NCBI RefSeq assembly: GCF_017908595.1
Contig: NZ_JAGKTL010000004.1
Span: forward strand, 310,001 to 374,000
From: Rhodothermus bifroesti
GTDB taxonomy: Bacteria; Bacteroidota; Rhodothermia; Rhodothermales; Rhodothermaceae
Reading direction: 5' to 3'
Length of the DNA: 64,000 nt
Both the position numbers and the translations under genes were made by a program. Positions within the stretch are counted from its first letter, which is position 1; each line of letters starts with the position of its first letter. The notes below the pieces were generated by a model that saw only the letters and a program-made list of their open reading frames with translations, had not been told where the DNA came from and did no database searches. Positions 27,959-36,751 of this stretch are shown here, in pieces.

Positions 27959-28549
27959 ATGATGACCCGAGGGATTCCCGGCTATACTTATGGTGCCCCA
28001 AGCGTAGCGCGCACGCCGCTTTCTTTAAAGGAATTTGAGCAGCTCAAACAGACAGTGCTTTTCACTGACGAGGATATGCGCTACCTTCGGATGGCTGGTG
28101 AGGTGCTTAAAGACCAGATTGACGATGTGTTAGACCTTTGGTATGGCTTTGTAGGCAGCCATCCCCATCTGATCTATTACTTTCAGGGGCCAGAGGGTCA
28201 GCCTCTTCAGGAGTACCTTGCCCGCGTACGCAGCCGTTTTGGTCAATGGATTTTGGACACTTGTCAACGGCCTTACGATCAGGATTGGCTCAACTATCAG
28301 ATGGAGATTGGTTTGCGTCATCATCGAACGAAAAAAAACCAGACCGATAGCGTTTTGGCCCCACCGCATATTCCGCTACGTTACATGATTGCCTTTATCG
28401 TACCCATTACATTGACGATTCGGGATTTTTTAGCCCGTAAGGGCCATGCGCCTGAAGACGTTGAAAAGATGCATCAGGCGTGGTTTAAGTCCATTACGCT
28501 CCAGGTTGTACTTTGGAGCTATCCTTATGCTCGGGAGGGTGATTTTTAG
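27959..28549 (+). CDS. Protoglobin (single-domain globin of the sensor-globin lineage)
   Basis: 196 residues, the length of the Methanosarcina acetivorans protoglobin. Residues known there are in the same order with an offset of one: distal Trp61-Tyr62 (DLWYGFVG), Phe94 (RSRFGQW), proximal His121 in EIGLRHHRTKKN and Phe146 (MIAFIVPIT). It should bind heme and O2, CO or NO; roles in nitric oxide or oxygen handling are proposed for the family. No sensor or output domain is fused. A GAGGTG ribosome-binding site precedes the ATG. The 3' end overlaps the molybdenum hydroxylase gene on the other strand by 4 bp. Confidence 0.93.
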   Translation: MMTRGIPGYTYGAPSVARTPLSLKEFEQLKQTVLFTDEDMRYLRMAGEVLKDQIDDVLDLWYGFVGSHPHLIYYFQGPEGQPLQEYLARVRSRFGQWILDTCQRPYDQDWLNYQMEIGLRHHRTKKNQTDSVLAPPHIPLRYMIAFIVPITLTIRDFLARKGHAPEDVEKMHQAWFKSITLQVVLWSYPYAREGDF

Positions 28550-30753
28550 CCTTGTAGCTGCTCAGGACGTATGGGAAGCTGCCGGATGCGGCGGCCAGTG
28601 GCGGCATACAGGGCGTTGGCCAGTGCTGGAGCCACAGGGGGTACAGGCGGTTCGCCTAGTCCGGTTGGATCGCGGTCACTTTCCACAAAGTGGACCTCAA
28701 TTTGCGGCGGAACCTCGCTTTGGCGCAGCAGCGGATAGGTATCGAAGTTCGACGACACGATCCGGCCGCCTTCCAGCAAAACTTCGGCTTTCAGGGCTGT
28801 CCACAGGCCGTCGAGAACTCCGCTGACCACCTGGGCTTCAGCGCCGCTGGGATTGACCACGCGACCGCAGTCGAGCACGGCCACGACGCGGTGTACGCGT
28901 ACCTGTCCATTGCTTTCTACTGAAGCTTCGATCACTTCAGCGGCGTAGCTTGCAAAGGCCCAGTGGCAGGCGATGCCAAGGCCATGGCCCTCAGGCAGGG
29001 AACGTCCCCAGCCAGCCTTTTCGGCAGCCAGTTCTAGCACGCGACGTAGCCGCGCTGGCTCATAAGGGGGTGCCCACCCGCCTTCGTGACTACGGGCTTC
29101 CATATCGAACAGCTCTAGCCGATACGCCAGAGGGTCGCGTTTGGCAGCTGCTGCCAGCTCGTCGATAAAGCTTTCGACAGCAAAGGCTGTATGTGTATGT
29201 TCGACCGACCGCCACCAACCACGCGGTAGCGGGCTATGGAAGGGACGATATTCGAGTCGCCAGTTGGGTACGCGATATGGCAACAGATCTGCGCCACCAA
29301 CTTCCGAGCGATGCGGGTTGGGCGTATCGGGACCCTCGAGCGAGGCTTGAATTGAGGTAGACACCAGGCGGTGATGCCAGGCAAGCGGTTTACCTTGGGC
29401 ATCGAGTGCAGCTTGAATGCGATGCACGGCCATAGGTCGGTAAAAATCGAACTGCAGGTCGTCTTCGCGTGTCCAAACCACCTGTACGGGTGCGCCTGCA
29501 GCCTTCGAGAGCAGCGCGGCTTCCACCGCATAATCGACCATGAGCCGTCGGCCAAAGCCGCCCCCCAGGAGCGTGACTAGGACGCGCACGTTGCGCTCTG
29601 GAATGCCCAGTACCTGAGCGATTCCGTTAGCTGCCCAGCCTGGTGTCTGTACTGGTGCCCATACTGTGCACCGGTCGCCTTCAACATGTGCCGTTGCATT
29701 TATGGGTTCCATAGGGGCATGGGCCAGAAACGGCAGCACATAGGTCGCCTCTAGCCGCTGCGCCCCTTGTGCCAGTGCCGCTTCCACCGATCCCCGTTCC
29801 CCGACAACCCGTCCGGGCTCGGCAACCAGGGCCAACATGTGCTCTTGGTAAGTTGCCGAGCTGTGCTGCGCGGTTTCCCCTGCTTCCCACTCGATGCGCA
29901 GCGCCTGTCGGCCTCGCAAGGCAGCCCAGGTGTTCTCGGCGATTACGGCCACACCGGGTCGCACGCGGTGCACCCCACTCCCCACAGCTGGCACTTCCAC
30001 GACTGTCCGCACGCCAGGCACCTGGCGGGCAGCCGTGTCGTCGTAGCGCAGCAGTCTTCCGTTAATGTAGGGGCAGTGTTCGATGCTGGCCACAAGCATT
30101 CCGGGAAGGCGCACATCGATCCCGTAGGTAGCCCGTCCGGTGACGATATCGGGCACATCCACGCCAGGCTGGGAACGGCCAATGAGCCGAAAGCTAGCTG
30201 GATCTTTGAGGCGCACCGACTGGGGCGGTTCCAGAGAAGCTGCCTCGGCCGCAAGGGCACCATAAGGGAGCACATCGGTGCCGTTAGGATGATAAACCTG
30301 CCCGTGCTCGGTACGACAACGTGCCGGATCTACCCCCCAGCGCCGAGCAGCTGCTTCAACCAGCAGCGCCCGCGCCATTGCGCCTGCTTCGCGCATCACC
30401 CGCCAACGGGTACGCACGCTCGAGCTGCCCCCCGTAATCTGCACGCCGTAGCGTGCATCAAGGGGTGCTTGCTCGACACGGATCTGCTGCCAGTCGATGT
30501 CGAGTTCTTCAGCTACCAACATGGCCAGCGAGGTGCGCACTCCCTGGCCCATTTCAGACATTGGGATGAAGATCCGTACCGTGCTGTCGGGGTCAATCTG
30601 CACATAAGGATTAAGCTCCGCGGCGGCTTCGCTTCCTGCTTCTCCTAGGTGAGGCCATAGGCCGCTAATGAGCAAGCCTCCCGTAGCCGCCACCCCAACC
30701 TTTAAAAAGTCCCGACGGCTGAGCTTCAAGGGTTGCAGATCATGGCCGCTCAT
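28546..30753 (-). CDS. Molybdenum hydroxylase large subunit (IorB-like), Tat-exported
   Basis: 735 residues from the ATG at 30753, which overlaps the upstream stop (ATGA). The N-terminus has a twin-arginine signal, [20 protein letters not shown], so the enzyme should be folded with cofactor before export. The remainder is the two-domain molybdopterin-binding subunit of the xanthine dehydrogenase family, closest to isoquinoline 1-oxidoreductase beta subunits: [39 protein letters not shown] and [19 protein letters not shown]. Substrate is unknown; relatives oxidise N-heterocycles or aldehydes. No FAD subunit is present, as expected for the Ior type, so electrons should leave by the 2Fe-2S subunit to a cytochrome or quinone. 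Confidence 0.92.
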   Translation of the reverse strand: MSGHDLQPLKLSRRDFLKVGVAATGGLLISGLWPHLGEAGSEAAAELNPYVQIDPDSTVRIFIPMSEMGQGVRTSLAMLVAEELDIDWQQIRVEQAPLDARYGVQITGGSSSVRTRWRVMREAGAMARALLVEAAARRWGVDPARCRTEHGQVYHPNGTDVLPYGALAAEAASLEPPQSVRLKDPASFRLIGRSQPGVDVPDIVTGRATYGIDVRLPGMLVASIEHCPYINGRLLRYDDTAARQVPGVRTVVEVPAVGSGVHRVRPGVAVIAENTWAALRGRQALRIEWEAGETAQHSSATYQEHMLALVAEPGRVVGERGSVEAALAQGAQRLEATYVLPFLAHAPMEPINATAHVEGDRCTVWAPVQTPGWAANGIAQVLGIPERNVRVLVTLLGGGFGRRLMVDYAVEAALLSKAAGAPVQVVWTREDDLQFDFYRPMAVHRIQAALDAQGKPLAWHHRLVSTSIQASLEGPDTPNPHRSEVGGADLLPYRVPNWRLEYRPFHSPLPRGWWRSVEHTHTAFAVESFIDELAAAAKRDPLAYRLELFDMEARSHEGGWAPPYEPARLRRVLELAAEKAGWGRSLPEGHGLGIACHWAFASYAAEVIEASVESNGQVRVHRVVAVLDCGRVVNPSGAEAQVVSGVLDGLWTALKAEVLLEGGRIVSSNFDTYPLLRQSEVPPQIEVHFVESDRDPTGLGEPPVPPVAPALANALYAATGRRIRQLPIRPEQLQG

Positions 30754-31226
30754 GGTGCACCCTCCTGCCGCATTAGAGCCGCGGCGCGATGAATGGCCTG
30801 TCGGATGCGGTGATACGTACCGCAACGGCACAAATTGCCGCCCATTGCAGCGATAATCTCTTCATCGGTGGGGTTTGGGTTCTGGCGGAGCAACGCGGCC
30901 GCCGTCATCAGCTGCCCAGCCTGACAATAGCCACACTGGGGCACGTTCAGCTCGCGCCAGGCCTGTTGCAAGGGATGATTTCCTTGCGGGTCCAGCCCCT
31001 CAATGGTCGTAACCGGTTGGCCAACCACTGCCGAAACAGGCAACACGCACGAACGCACTGGGGTGCCGCTCAAATGCACGGTACACGCCCCACAAAGCGC
31101 CTTGCCACATCCGTATTTTGTGCCCGTAAGCCCTAGCACATCGCGCAGCACCCAAAGCAGCGGCATATCGGGCGGTACATCGACCGTGTGCCGCGTATGG
31201 TTGACAATGAGCTCAAAGCGCGCCAT
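30750..31226 (-). CDS. Molybdenum hydroxylase 2Fe-2S subunit (IorA-like)
   Basis: 158 residues. The N-terminal plant-type ferredoxin domain holds one 2Fe-2S cluster ([14 protein letters not shown] plus a later Cys in VRSCVLP). The C-terminal helical domain holds the second ([10 protein letters not shown] and [12 protein letters not shown]). It passes electrons from the molybdenum subunit encoded next. It lacks its own signal peptide, so it would be exported bound to the Tat-tagged large subunit. Divergent from the metallo-beta-lactamase-fold gene across a 166 bp gap. Confidence 0.96.
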   Translation of the reverse strand: MARFELIVNHTRHTVDVPPDMPLLWVLRDVLGLTGTKYGCGKALCGACTVHLSGTPVRSCVLPVSAVVGQPVTTIEGLDPQGNHPLQQAWRELNVPQCGYCQAGQLMTAAALLRQNPNPTDEEIIAAMGGNLCRCGTYHRIRQAIHRAAALMRQEGAP

Positions 31227-31318
31227 GATCTCCCTGAGGTTTTCCCATTTGGGGAGTATCGCTTGATTTTTTCCGTGGGGTCAAGTGCGATTTCTCGTTT
31301 TTCTTTGTACATTTTTAC

Positions 31319-31343
31319 AAAAAAGGGCCTTGCTGCGCAAGCC
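31319..31343 (-). terminator. Hairpin with T-run in the iorA leader
   Basis: On the minus strand GGCTTGC pairs with GCAAG(G)CC across a 3 nt loop, with one bulge, and six T residues follow. It lies about 95 bp upstream of the iorA-like start codon, where a terminator would stop antisense transcripts of the divergent gene or act as an attenuator. Weak evidence. Confidence 0.3.
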
Positions 31344-31392
31344 TTGTAGCGATCAAAATGTTCTAACCTACACCTACTTGTAATGAACTGCA

Positions 31393-32289
31393 ATGAACCG
31401 CCGCTCTTTTCTCCAGCAGACCCTGGCCGCAGCGCTGTTGCCCCTCCTTTCGCCCAAGCACTTAAGCTGGCAAGAAAATCCGTTTCGCCTATTGCGACGT
31501 AATGTAGGCCTTTTTACAGGGCGTGGCGGTACGATTGGCTGGTTGGCGACCGCGGATGCGCTGATTGTCGTCGATGCCCAGTTTCCTGACACGGCCACGC
31601 AATGCTGGGAAGGACTGCACGAGCGCACCGGACGCACCATCGACGCCTTGATCAACACGCATCACCACAGAGATCACACGGCTGGTAATGCGGCCTTTAA
31701 ACCCCATACCCGGCAAATTATTGCACACCATAACGTTCCTGAACTGCAGCGGGAAGCAGCTCAGCGCCAGGGCACCCTTGAAGCCCAAGTATACGCTGAC
31801 CGCACGTTTGACACCTCACTCACGCTTGAAGCTGGCGACGAGCGCGTGCACGTCGTCTACTACGGTCCAGCCCATACCGGTGGGGATGCGATCATTCACT
31901 TTGAAAACGCCAACGTTGTACACGTAGGCGATTTGGTTTTTAACCGTATGCCTGGCTTCATTGACCTGCCTGGAGGAGCGACGACCGAAGGCTGGATGGC
32001 TGCGCTTGAGCGCCTGTACCAGACCTATACGGACGAGACGTTGTTCATTTTCGGACATGGCAATCCGAAGTACGGCGTGACGGGCGGCCGTGCCGATCTG
32101 CTGGTGATGCGCGACTTTTTGGAAGGGCTGCGGCGCTACGTAGCTGAAGGCATTCGTGCCGGCAAGTCAGTTGAAGCCCTGGCGGCTACCGATCGGATCC
32201 CGGGGTTTCCAGAGCATTACCTAGACAGCTGGCCTCAAGCTCTTCCGATGGCCATTCAGGCGGTTTATCAGGAGCTTGGCGGGCTGTAA
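31393..32289 (+). CDS. Metallo-beta-lactamase-fold hydrolase with Tat-like signal
   Basis: 298 residues. The N-terminus MNRRSFLQQTLAAALLPLLS resembles a twin-arginine signal. The zinc motif HxHxDH is intact (NTHHHRDHTAG, residues 88-98), with further ligands in YGPAHTGGD (His), HVGDLVFNR (Asp) and IFGHGNPKYG (His). Related exported proteins include SoxH-like and quinoprotein-relay types; substrate is not predictable. It is divergent from the molybdenum hydroxylase operon, and the shared use of Tat signals suggests a common periplasmic task (inference). The 3' end overlaps menD on the other strand by 22 bp. Confidence 0.9.
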   Translation: MNRRSFLQQTLAAALLPLLSPKHLSWQENPFRLLRRNVGLFTGRGGTIGWLATADALIVVDAQFPDTATQCWEGLHERTGRTIDALINTHHHRDHTAGNAAFKPHTRQIIAHHNVPELQREAAQRQGTLEAQVYADRTFDTSLTLEAGDERVHVVYYGPAHTGGDAIIHFENANVVHVGDLVFNRMPGFIDLPGGATTEGWMAALERLYQTYTDETLFIFGHGNPKYGVTGGRADLLVMRDFLEGLRRYVAEGIRAGKSVEALAATDRIPGFPEHYLDSWPQALPMAIQAVYQELGGL

Positions 32290-34025
32290 AACGCTTGTCG
32301 CACCGGTTGCAGTGCCGCTTCCAATTTTTGCCAGCGCAAAATTGTACGTGCGCGCTTGGTACACACCTCAATGAGTGTGGGTGTCGCGTTGGCGCATGCT
32401 TCGGTGTACGCTTGTTCCAGCTGAGCAAGCGTCTGAGGTGCAGCATAGGAAAGCCCAAACAGCGCTGCGGCATGTTCAAAGCGCAGGCCGTGCGGTGTGC
32501 CAAAAAACGGCTCAAACACTTCGGTATGCCGAGCAATAGGCAAAAACGAAAAAATGCCACCGCCGTTGTTGTTCAGTACGATCACGACAACAGGCTGCTC
32601 GCGCAGCAGGGCTAGGCTATTGAGGTCGTGCAGCAGTGCCAAATCGCCAATGAGCAGCGTGACCGGTCGCGCGAGTCCTATGCTAAAGCCGGCGGCTGTA
32701 GCTACGGTGCCATCGATACCACTAGCACCGCGGTTGGCTGCCACGGGCGGTGGCGCTGTAGGCAAAGCACTCCAGGCTTGCATAAGCCGTACGGGCAAAC
32801 TGCTGGCAAGCACCAAGCCATGGCTAGGGGGTAGCCAACGCCCCAAATGCCAGGCAACGTCTGGCTCTTCAAGCAGCATCTCCTGCTGAAACTGCACTTC
32901 AAGGGTAGCTTGCAGGGCCTCATTGGCGGCATGCCAGTGTTGCGCCCAGGCCGAAGGGGGGTGTGCAGGGGGCAAGGCTTCAGCGAGCTGCTGGCAAAAC
33001 AAGGTTACATCGGCCTCCAGGCGATGCGTTACTTGGTGATCAGGATCGAGCCGCACGGGACTGTCGTGCACATGAACGTAACAACGTGGACGTGCCGCTT
33101 TCAGAAACTGTGCCAGGCGTTTGGAGACAAAACGACCGCCCAGGTGCACGACGACCTCGGGTTTCAGGACTTCGGCGGCCCGTAGGGGGTCATAAAGCAG
33201 CAGTTCGTAGAAGGGCACTTGTGGGAACCCGCTTGGGGCTAGCCGAAGTCCTGAAGTGATGTCGGGTAGTAGCGGCCAGCCCAGCTGCCACGCCAGTTGC
33301 TGCAGAGCAGCTGCAGCCTCAGCCCTGCGCAGTCGGCCTGCGATCAGGAGTCCTTGGGACACGCTTCGGAACAGACCGGCCAAGTGATCCACCATTTCCG
33401 GATCAGGTGCAGTGACCGGCATGGCGTAGTACGTATAGGGTACATGGGAAGCCGCCGTGATCGAACGCTCTAGCTGCTCGGGCTCTGGTACCAATGGTTC
33501 CCGAAACGGACAGTTCAAATGGACGGGTCCGGCTGGGCTGCGGCGACTGCGGTAGACGGCTTGATCGATGGTCGTCTGTAAAAAGTGCAGGTCAAGATCG
33601 GCATCTGGCACAGGAAGCTCGAATTGCCAACGCACGTAGGTTCCAAAAAGCTTGACCTGGTCGATGGTCTGGTTGGCTCCAGTATCACGTAGCTCTGGGG
33701 GCCGATCGGCGGTTAAAAGCAGCAGCGGGACTTCGTCCTGGCTTGCCTCGACAACCGCAGGGAAACCGTTGGCCACGGCCGTGCCCGACGTAGTAACCCA
33801 TGCGGCCGGTTGGCCAGTGGCGCGTCCGTAGCCCAGAGCGAGGAAGGCTGCCCCGCGCTCGTCGTAATGCATCACGGCTTTGGCCTGCGGATGCCGTGCA
33901 ATGGCCATGACCAGGGGTGTAGAGCGTGAGCCGGGCGCCAGGCAAAACAGCTCGACGCCACAGCGCACCAGCTCATCAATCAGGCGGTCAGCCCATTGCT
34001 GTTGATTACGAGCGTCGCAGCTCAA
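32268..34025 (-). CDS. menD: SEPHCHC synthase (MenD)
   Basis: 585 residues, a thiamine-diphosphate enzyme. N-terminal motifs ELVRCGVELFCLAPGSRSTP and TSGTAVANGFPAVVEASQ carry the catalytic Glu region. MenD-specific LLTADRPPELRDTGANQTID is present, and the ThDP/metal site is NRGASGIDGTVATAAG followed by LIGDLALLHDLNSLA. It adds 2-oxoglutarate-derived succinic semialdehyde to isochorismate. It overlaps menF upstream by 20 bp. Usual neighbours menH and menB do not follow; a convergent accessory gene does. Confidence 0.96.
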   Translation of the reverse strand: MSCDARNQQQWADRLIDELVRCGVELFCLAPGSRSTPLVMAIARHPQAKAVMHYDERGAAFLALGYGRATGQPAAWVTTSGTAVANGFPAVVEASQDEVPLLLLTADRPPELRDTGANQTIDQVKLFGTYVRWQFELPVPDADLDLHFLQTTIDQAVYRSRRSPAGPVHLNCPFREPLVPEPEQLERSITAASHVPYTYYAMPVTAPDPEMVDHLAGLFRSVSQGLLIAGRLRRAEAAAALQQLAWQLGWPLLPDITSGLRLAPSGFPQVPFYELLLYDPLRAAEVLKPEVVVHLGGRFVSKRLAQFLKAARPRCYVHVHDSPVRLDPDHQVTHRLEADVTLFCQQLAEALPPAHPPSAWAQHWHAANEALQATLEVQFQQEMLLEEPDVAWHLGRWLPPSHGLVLASSLPVRLMQAWSALPTAPPPVAANRGASGIDGTVATAAGFSIGLARPVTLLIGDLALLHDLNSLALLREQPVVVIVLNNNGGGIFSFLPIARHTEVFEPFFGTPHGLRFEHAAALFGLSYAAPQTLAQLEQAYTEACANATPTLIEVCTKRARTILRWQKLEAALQPVRQAFYSPPSS

Positions 34026-35367
34026 GGCCTAGTACGTTCACAAAGTCACTGATTTTGTGTTCAATTTCAGCCCACTCCAGCTCTGGCACCGAACCTTCGA
34101 CAATGCCAGCCCCTGAGTACAGATATAGCCGGGTCCCATCGACCAGACCAGAGCGAATCGCCACAGCAAACTCGGCCGTTTCGGCGCCGATCCAGCCGAT
34201 CGGACCGGCATACCAGCCGCGGTCGAACGGCTCCCAGTCACGGATGGCCGCCAGGGCTTCTTGTCGTGGGTATCCTCCCACGGCGGGAGTGGGGTGCAGC
34301 ACTTCCAGCAAGGTTGCTGTCGGCACCTGCGCATGCAGCCGGCCGCGAATACCGGTGTACAGGTGACGGCCGCGGGCTAGCGTCATTTCAGAGAGCTGCG
34401 TGTCTACTTCCAGCGTTTGGCACCAAGGACGCAGCTCTTCGAGGATGCTCTGTTGCACATAGTATTGCTCACGTCGATCTTTTTCGCTTTCCAGCAGCTC
34501 GGCAGCCAGGCGGGCATCGTCGGCTTCGGTTTGGCCGCGGGGTCGCGTGCCAGCTACGGCTTCGGTCCATACCTGTCCCTCGGCTCGGCGAAATAGTCGC
34601 TCGGGTGAAGCGCCCAAGAAAGCTTTGCCGACCTCAGGTTGATAGTAAAAATGAAAACAGCCAGGTGTAGCCTCCTCAAGGCGTTGCATAAGTGTTAGGC
34701 TGTCGAGCGGCTCGCCAAACGTAAAGCATACTTGGCGTGCTAACACGACTTTTTCCAGTTTACCCTGCTGAAAAGCTTTCAGGGCTTGCTGCACGTTGTG
34801 CGCCCACCCCCTATAGTCGGGCAAATCGATGCGGTCCAGTGGCAGCGGTAGGGGTGCGGCCGGTAGTGTTTCAGGCCAAGATAAGCTACCCGACAGCGCT
34901 TCGGCATCCCGATCGCGTGCGGGAATCAAATTACACGCCAGCCAGCAGCGGCTTCCTTGCCGCCATAGTTCAAAGCGAGGAAGCCAGAACCGCCATGGCC
35001 CAAAAGGCAGCCAGTAAGCGGCACGCGCAGCTTGGACATCGAAGCAGCCACCTCCAAAGAAACGCACGCCCACATCAGCCTGGTGCAGGCGCTTTTCCAA
35101 AGCGCGCACCGGTTCGATGCCCATGCCTTCATACTGCTCAAGTGTGCCTACAGCGGCAACTGTAAGCGTACGGTCTCGGTCTGCCCAATAAAACTGCACC
35201 GGCAGGGTCTGTGCGGCCAGCCAATGCAGCGGGTCTATGGAAGGCAGCTGGAAAAGCAGCCGCACAATGCGATCTTCAGCAGACCGGCGCAGCAAGCGGT
35301 GCATGCGGTCTTCCAGCGCGCGTGGCAACTGATCGGGCATGCAGACAGGATGTTCCGCTCGGGTCAT
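34006..35367 (-). CDS. menF: Isochorismate synthase
   Basis: 453 residues from the ATG at 35367, which overlaps the upstream stop codon. The C-terminal chorismate-binding domain has the catalytic Lys in GKLEKVVLARQV, the glutamate region WTEAVAGTRPRG, then EKDRREQYYVQQ and the C-terminal VGGYPRQEALAAI. It converts chorismate to isochorismate for menaquinone. Assignment as menF rather than a siderophore entC follows from overlap with menD (20 bp). Confidence 0.94.
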   Translation of the reverse strand: MTRAEHPVCMPDQLPRALEDRMHRLLRRSAEDRIVRLLFQLPSIDPLHWLAAQTLPVQFYWADRDRTLTVAAVGTLEQYEGMGIEPVRALEKRLHQADVGVRFFGGGCFDVQAARAAYWLPFGPWRFWLPRFELWRQGSRCWLACNLIPARDRDAEALSGSLSWPETLPAAPLPLPLDRIDLPDYRGWAHNVQQALKAFQQGKLEKVVLARQVCFTFGEPLDSLTLMQRLEEATPGCFHFYYQPEVGKAFLGASPERLFRRAEGQVWTEAVAGTRPRGQTEADDARLAAELLESEKDRREQYYVQQSILEELRPWCQTLEVDTQLSEMTLARGRHLYTGIRGRLHAQVPTATLLEVLHPTPAVGGYPRQEALAAIRDWEPFDRGWYAGPIGWIGAETAEFAVAIRSGLVDGTRLYLYSGAGIVEGSVPELEWAEIEHKISDFVNVLGLELRRS

Positions 35368-36029
35368 GCAGCCACCTCCGTCCATAAGGAATCATCCACA
35401 GCCGCTTCTTCGAGATGCGCTGTGCAACAAAGCTGCACAGCGCGGAAGCTATGGCCATCGTAGACAATCTGGTTGACAGCGGTGTTGGCATGCGACAGTT
35501 GCTCCATGCGTGCCAAACCATAGGCCGGCAGAATTGAAGCCAGCAGGATGCGCAGCCAGCGGCCGTGGGTTACGACGAGCACCGTGCGGCCGGCTTGTGC
35601 TTCCAGGATCTGCTCAAGTGCGCGCAACGCCCGCTGCTGCACTTCGAGGATCGATTCGCCCCCTGGGATACGGTAGCCATAGTCGCCGGCTCGCCAACGG
35701 GCATAAGCGTAATCGATTTGTTCGGCATAGGGCAAGGCGTAGGGTTTCCCCTCGAGCGATCCCCAATCCATCTCTTCTAGATCGGCCATCACGTAAAAGG
35801 GGATCTGGGGATGGTAGCAGCGAATGGCCTCAGCGGTAGCGACGGCCCGCTGTAGTGGGCTGCTGTAGAGTGCATCCAGTGCTACCTGGGCAAACCGGCG
35901 AGCCAGCGCTTCGGCCTGGCGGCGTCCGGTAGCATTTAGCGGTGCATCAACACCGCGGCCCTGCACAATGCGCTGACGATTACAGTCGGTCTCGCCATGG
36001 CGCACAAGATACAACGTCGTGGTCGGCAT
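35364..36029 (-). CDS. Histidine phosphatase superfamily (phosphoglycerate mutase-like) protein
   Basis: 221 residues from the ATG at 36029 (MPTTTLYLVRHGETDCNRQR), where the catalytic phospho-histidine lies in the RHGET motif. Other conserved parts are LYSSPLQRAVATAEAI and VVTHGRWLRILLASIL, with the second histidine. Enzymes of this family act as phosphatases on sugars, cofactor precursors or nucleotides. The gene is coupled to menF by a 4 bp overlap, which might hint at a role near chorismate or menaquinone metabolism, though alpha-ribazole or other phosphatase activity is equally possible. Confidence 0.9.
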   Translation of the reverse strand: MPTTTLYLVRHGETDCNRQRIVQGRGVDAPLNATGRRQAEALARRFAQVALDALYSSPLQRAVATAEAIRCYHPQIPFYVMADLEEMDWGSLEGKPYALPYAEQIDYAYARWRAGDYGYRIPGGESILEVQQRALRALEQILEAQAGRTVLVVTHGRWLRILLASILPAYGLARMEQLSHANTAVNQIVYDGHSFRAVQLCCTAHLEEAAVDDSLWTEVAA

Positions 36030-36033
36030 GAAA

Positions 36034-36660
36034 CTACTTCCGGAATTGGGCGCGTAGGTGATGGAGCATTTCGCGTTCCATAGCCTGCAGCTCAGGCAAG
36101 GGCACACGCTCGGTTAAAGCTGCCCGCACCAGTACAGCCCGCAATACCCGGTCGGGTAAGGGCAGCCGGTAGAGAGCTTGGAGCCCTCGGTCCCAAAGGG
36201 GCCGCAGCAAACGTTCCAGTAGTTGCCAGCGCCCCAGCACAAAGCCGGCCAGTCCTGTCCAAACCGCTTCCTGCATCCCCTGCCAGGCCAGCAGGCTCAG
36301 GATCACCACATAGTAAAGCCCAATCAGCCAGGGCTTAGCTAGCAGGTGCAGCAGACTGGCCATTTGGGGCAGGATCACCAAAGGGAGCAACGCGCCAGTA
36401 AGCACATAAAGCCCCAGGCTAATGCTTAAGGCAGTAAGTGGCCCCAAATATCCAGCGAGCACGGGCAGCGTCCACAAAAAGACCAAAAGCGGCAACTGCA
36501 GCCACCGATCGGCCTGCTCGAGCCAGTGCACTAGCGGCTTGCGTGCCAGCAATGGGGCCGCATAAGCTTCCAGGAGCGCTTCGGTTGTACGAAACCATGT
36601 CCCGGCAGCTGTAAAAATGCCCCGTGGCGTGTCCACATAGTAAGCTGTAGGCGCGCGCAT
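36034..36660 (-). CDS. Membrane protein of unknown function
   Basis: 208 residues. I do not recognise it. There are four hydrophobic segments, at about 55-75, 76-100, 108-125 and 128-145, and polar, Arg-rich N- and C-terminal parts. The C-terminus (RAVLVRAALTERVPLPELQA and on) is amphipathic and probably cytoplasmic. No cofactor or catalytic motif is visible. It lies 4 bp upstream of the histidine phosphatase gene, as the first gene of the run that continues into menF and menD. Confidence 0.7.
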   Translation of the reverse strand: MRAPTAYYVDTPRGIFTAAGTWFRTTEALLEAYAAPLLARKPLVHWLEQADRWLQLPLLVFLWTLPVLAGYLGPLTALSISLGLYVLTGALLPLVILPQMASLLHLLAKPWLIGLYYVVILSLLAWQGMQEAVWTGLAGFVLGRWQLLERLLRPLWDRGLQALYRLPLPDRVLRAVLVRAALTERVPLPELQAMEREMLHHLRAQFRK

Positions 36661-36751
36661 GCTTTACCGGCACGTTAGGCAGCAAGGTCGTTCGCTCCAA
36701 CGAGAGGGGGTTGGCCTTGTTTCACCTTCAGCAAAAAGCGATAAATCCATC

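Noticed and set aside
29767-30648. Open plus-strand frame of about 290 codons opposite the molybdenum hydroxylase large subunit.
   Set aside because: It is a shadow of the GC-rich minus-strand gene, with no credible start signal or known family pattern.
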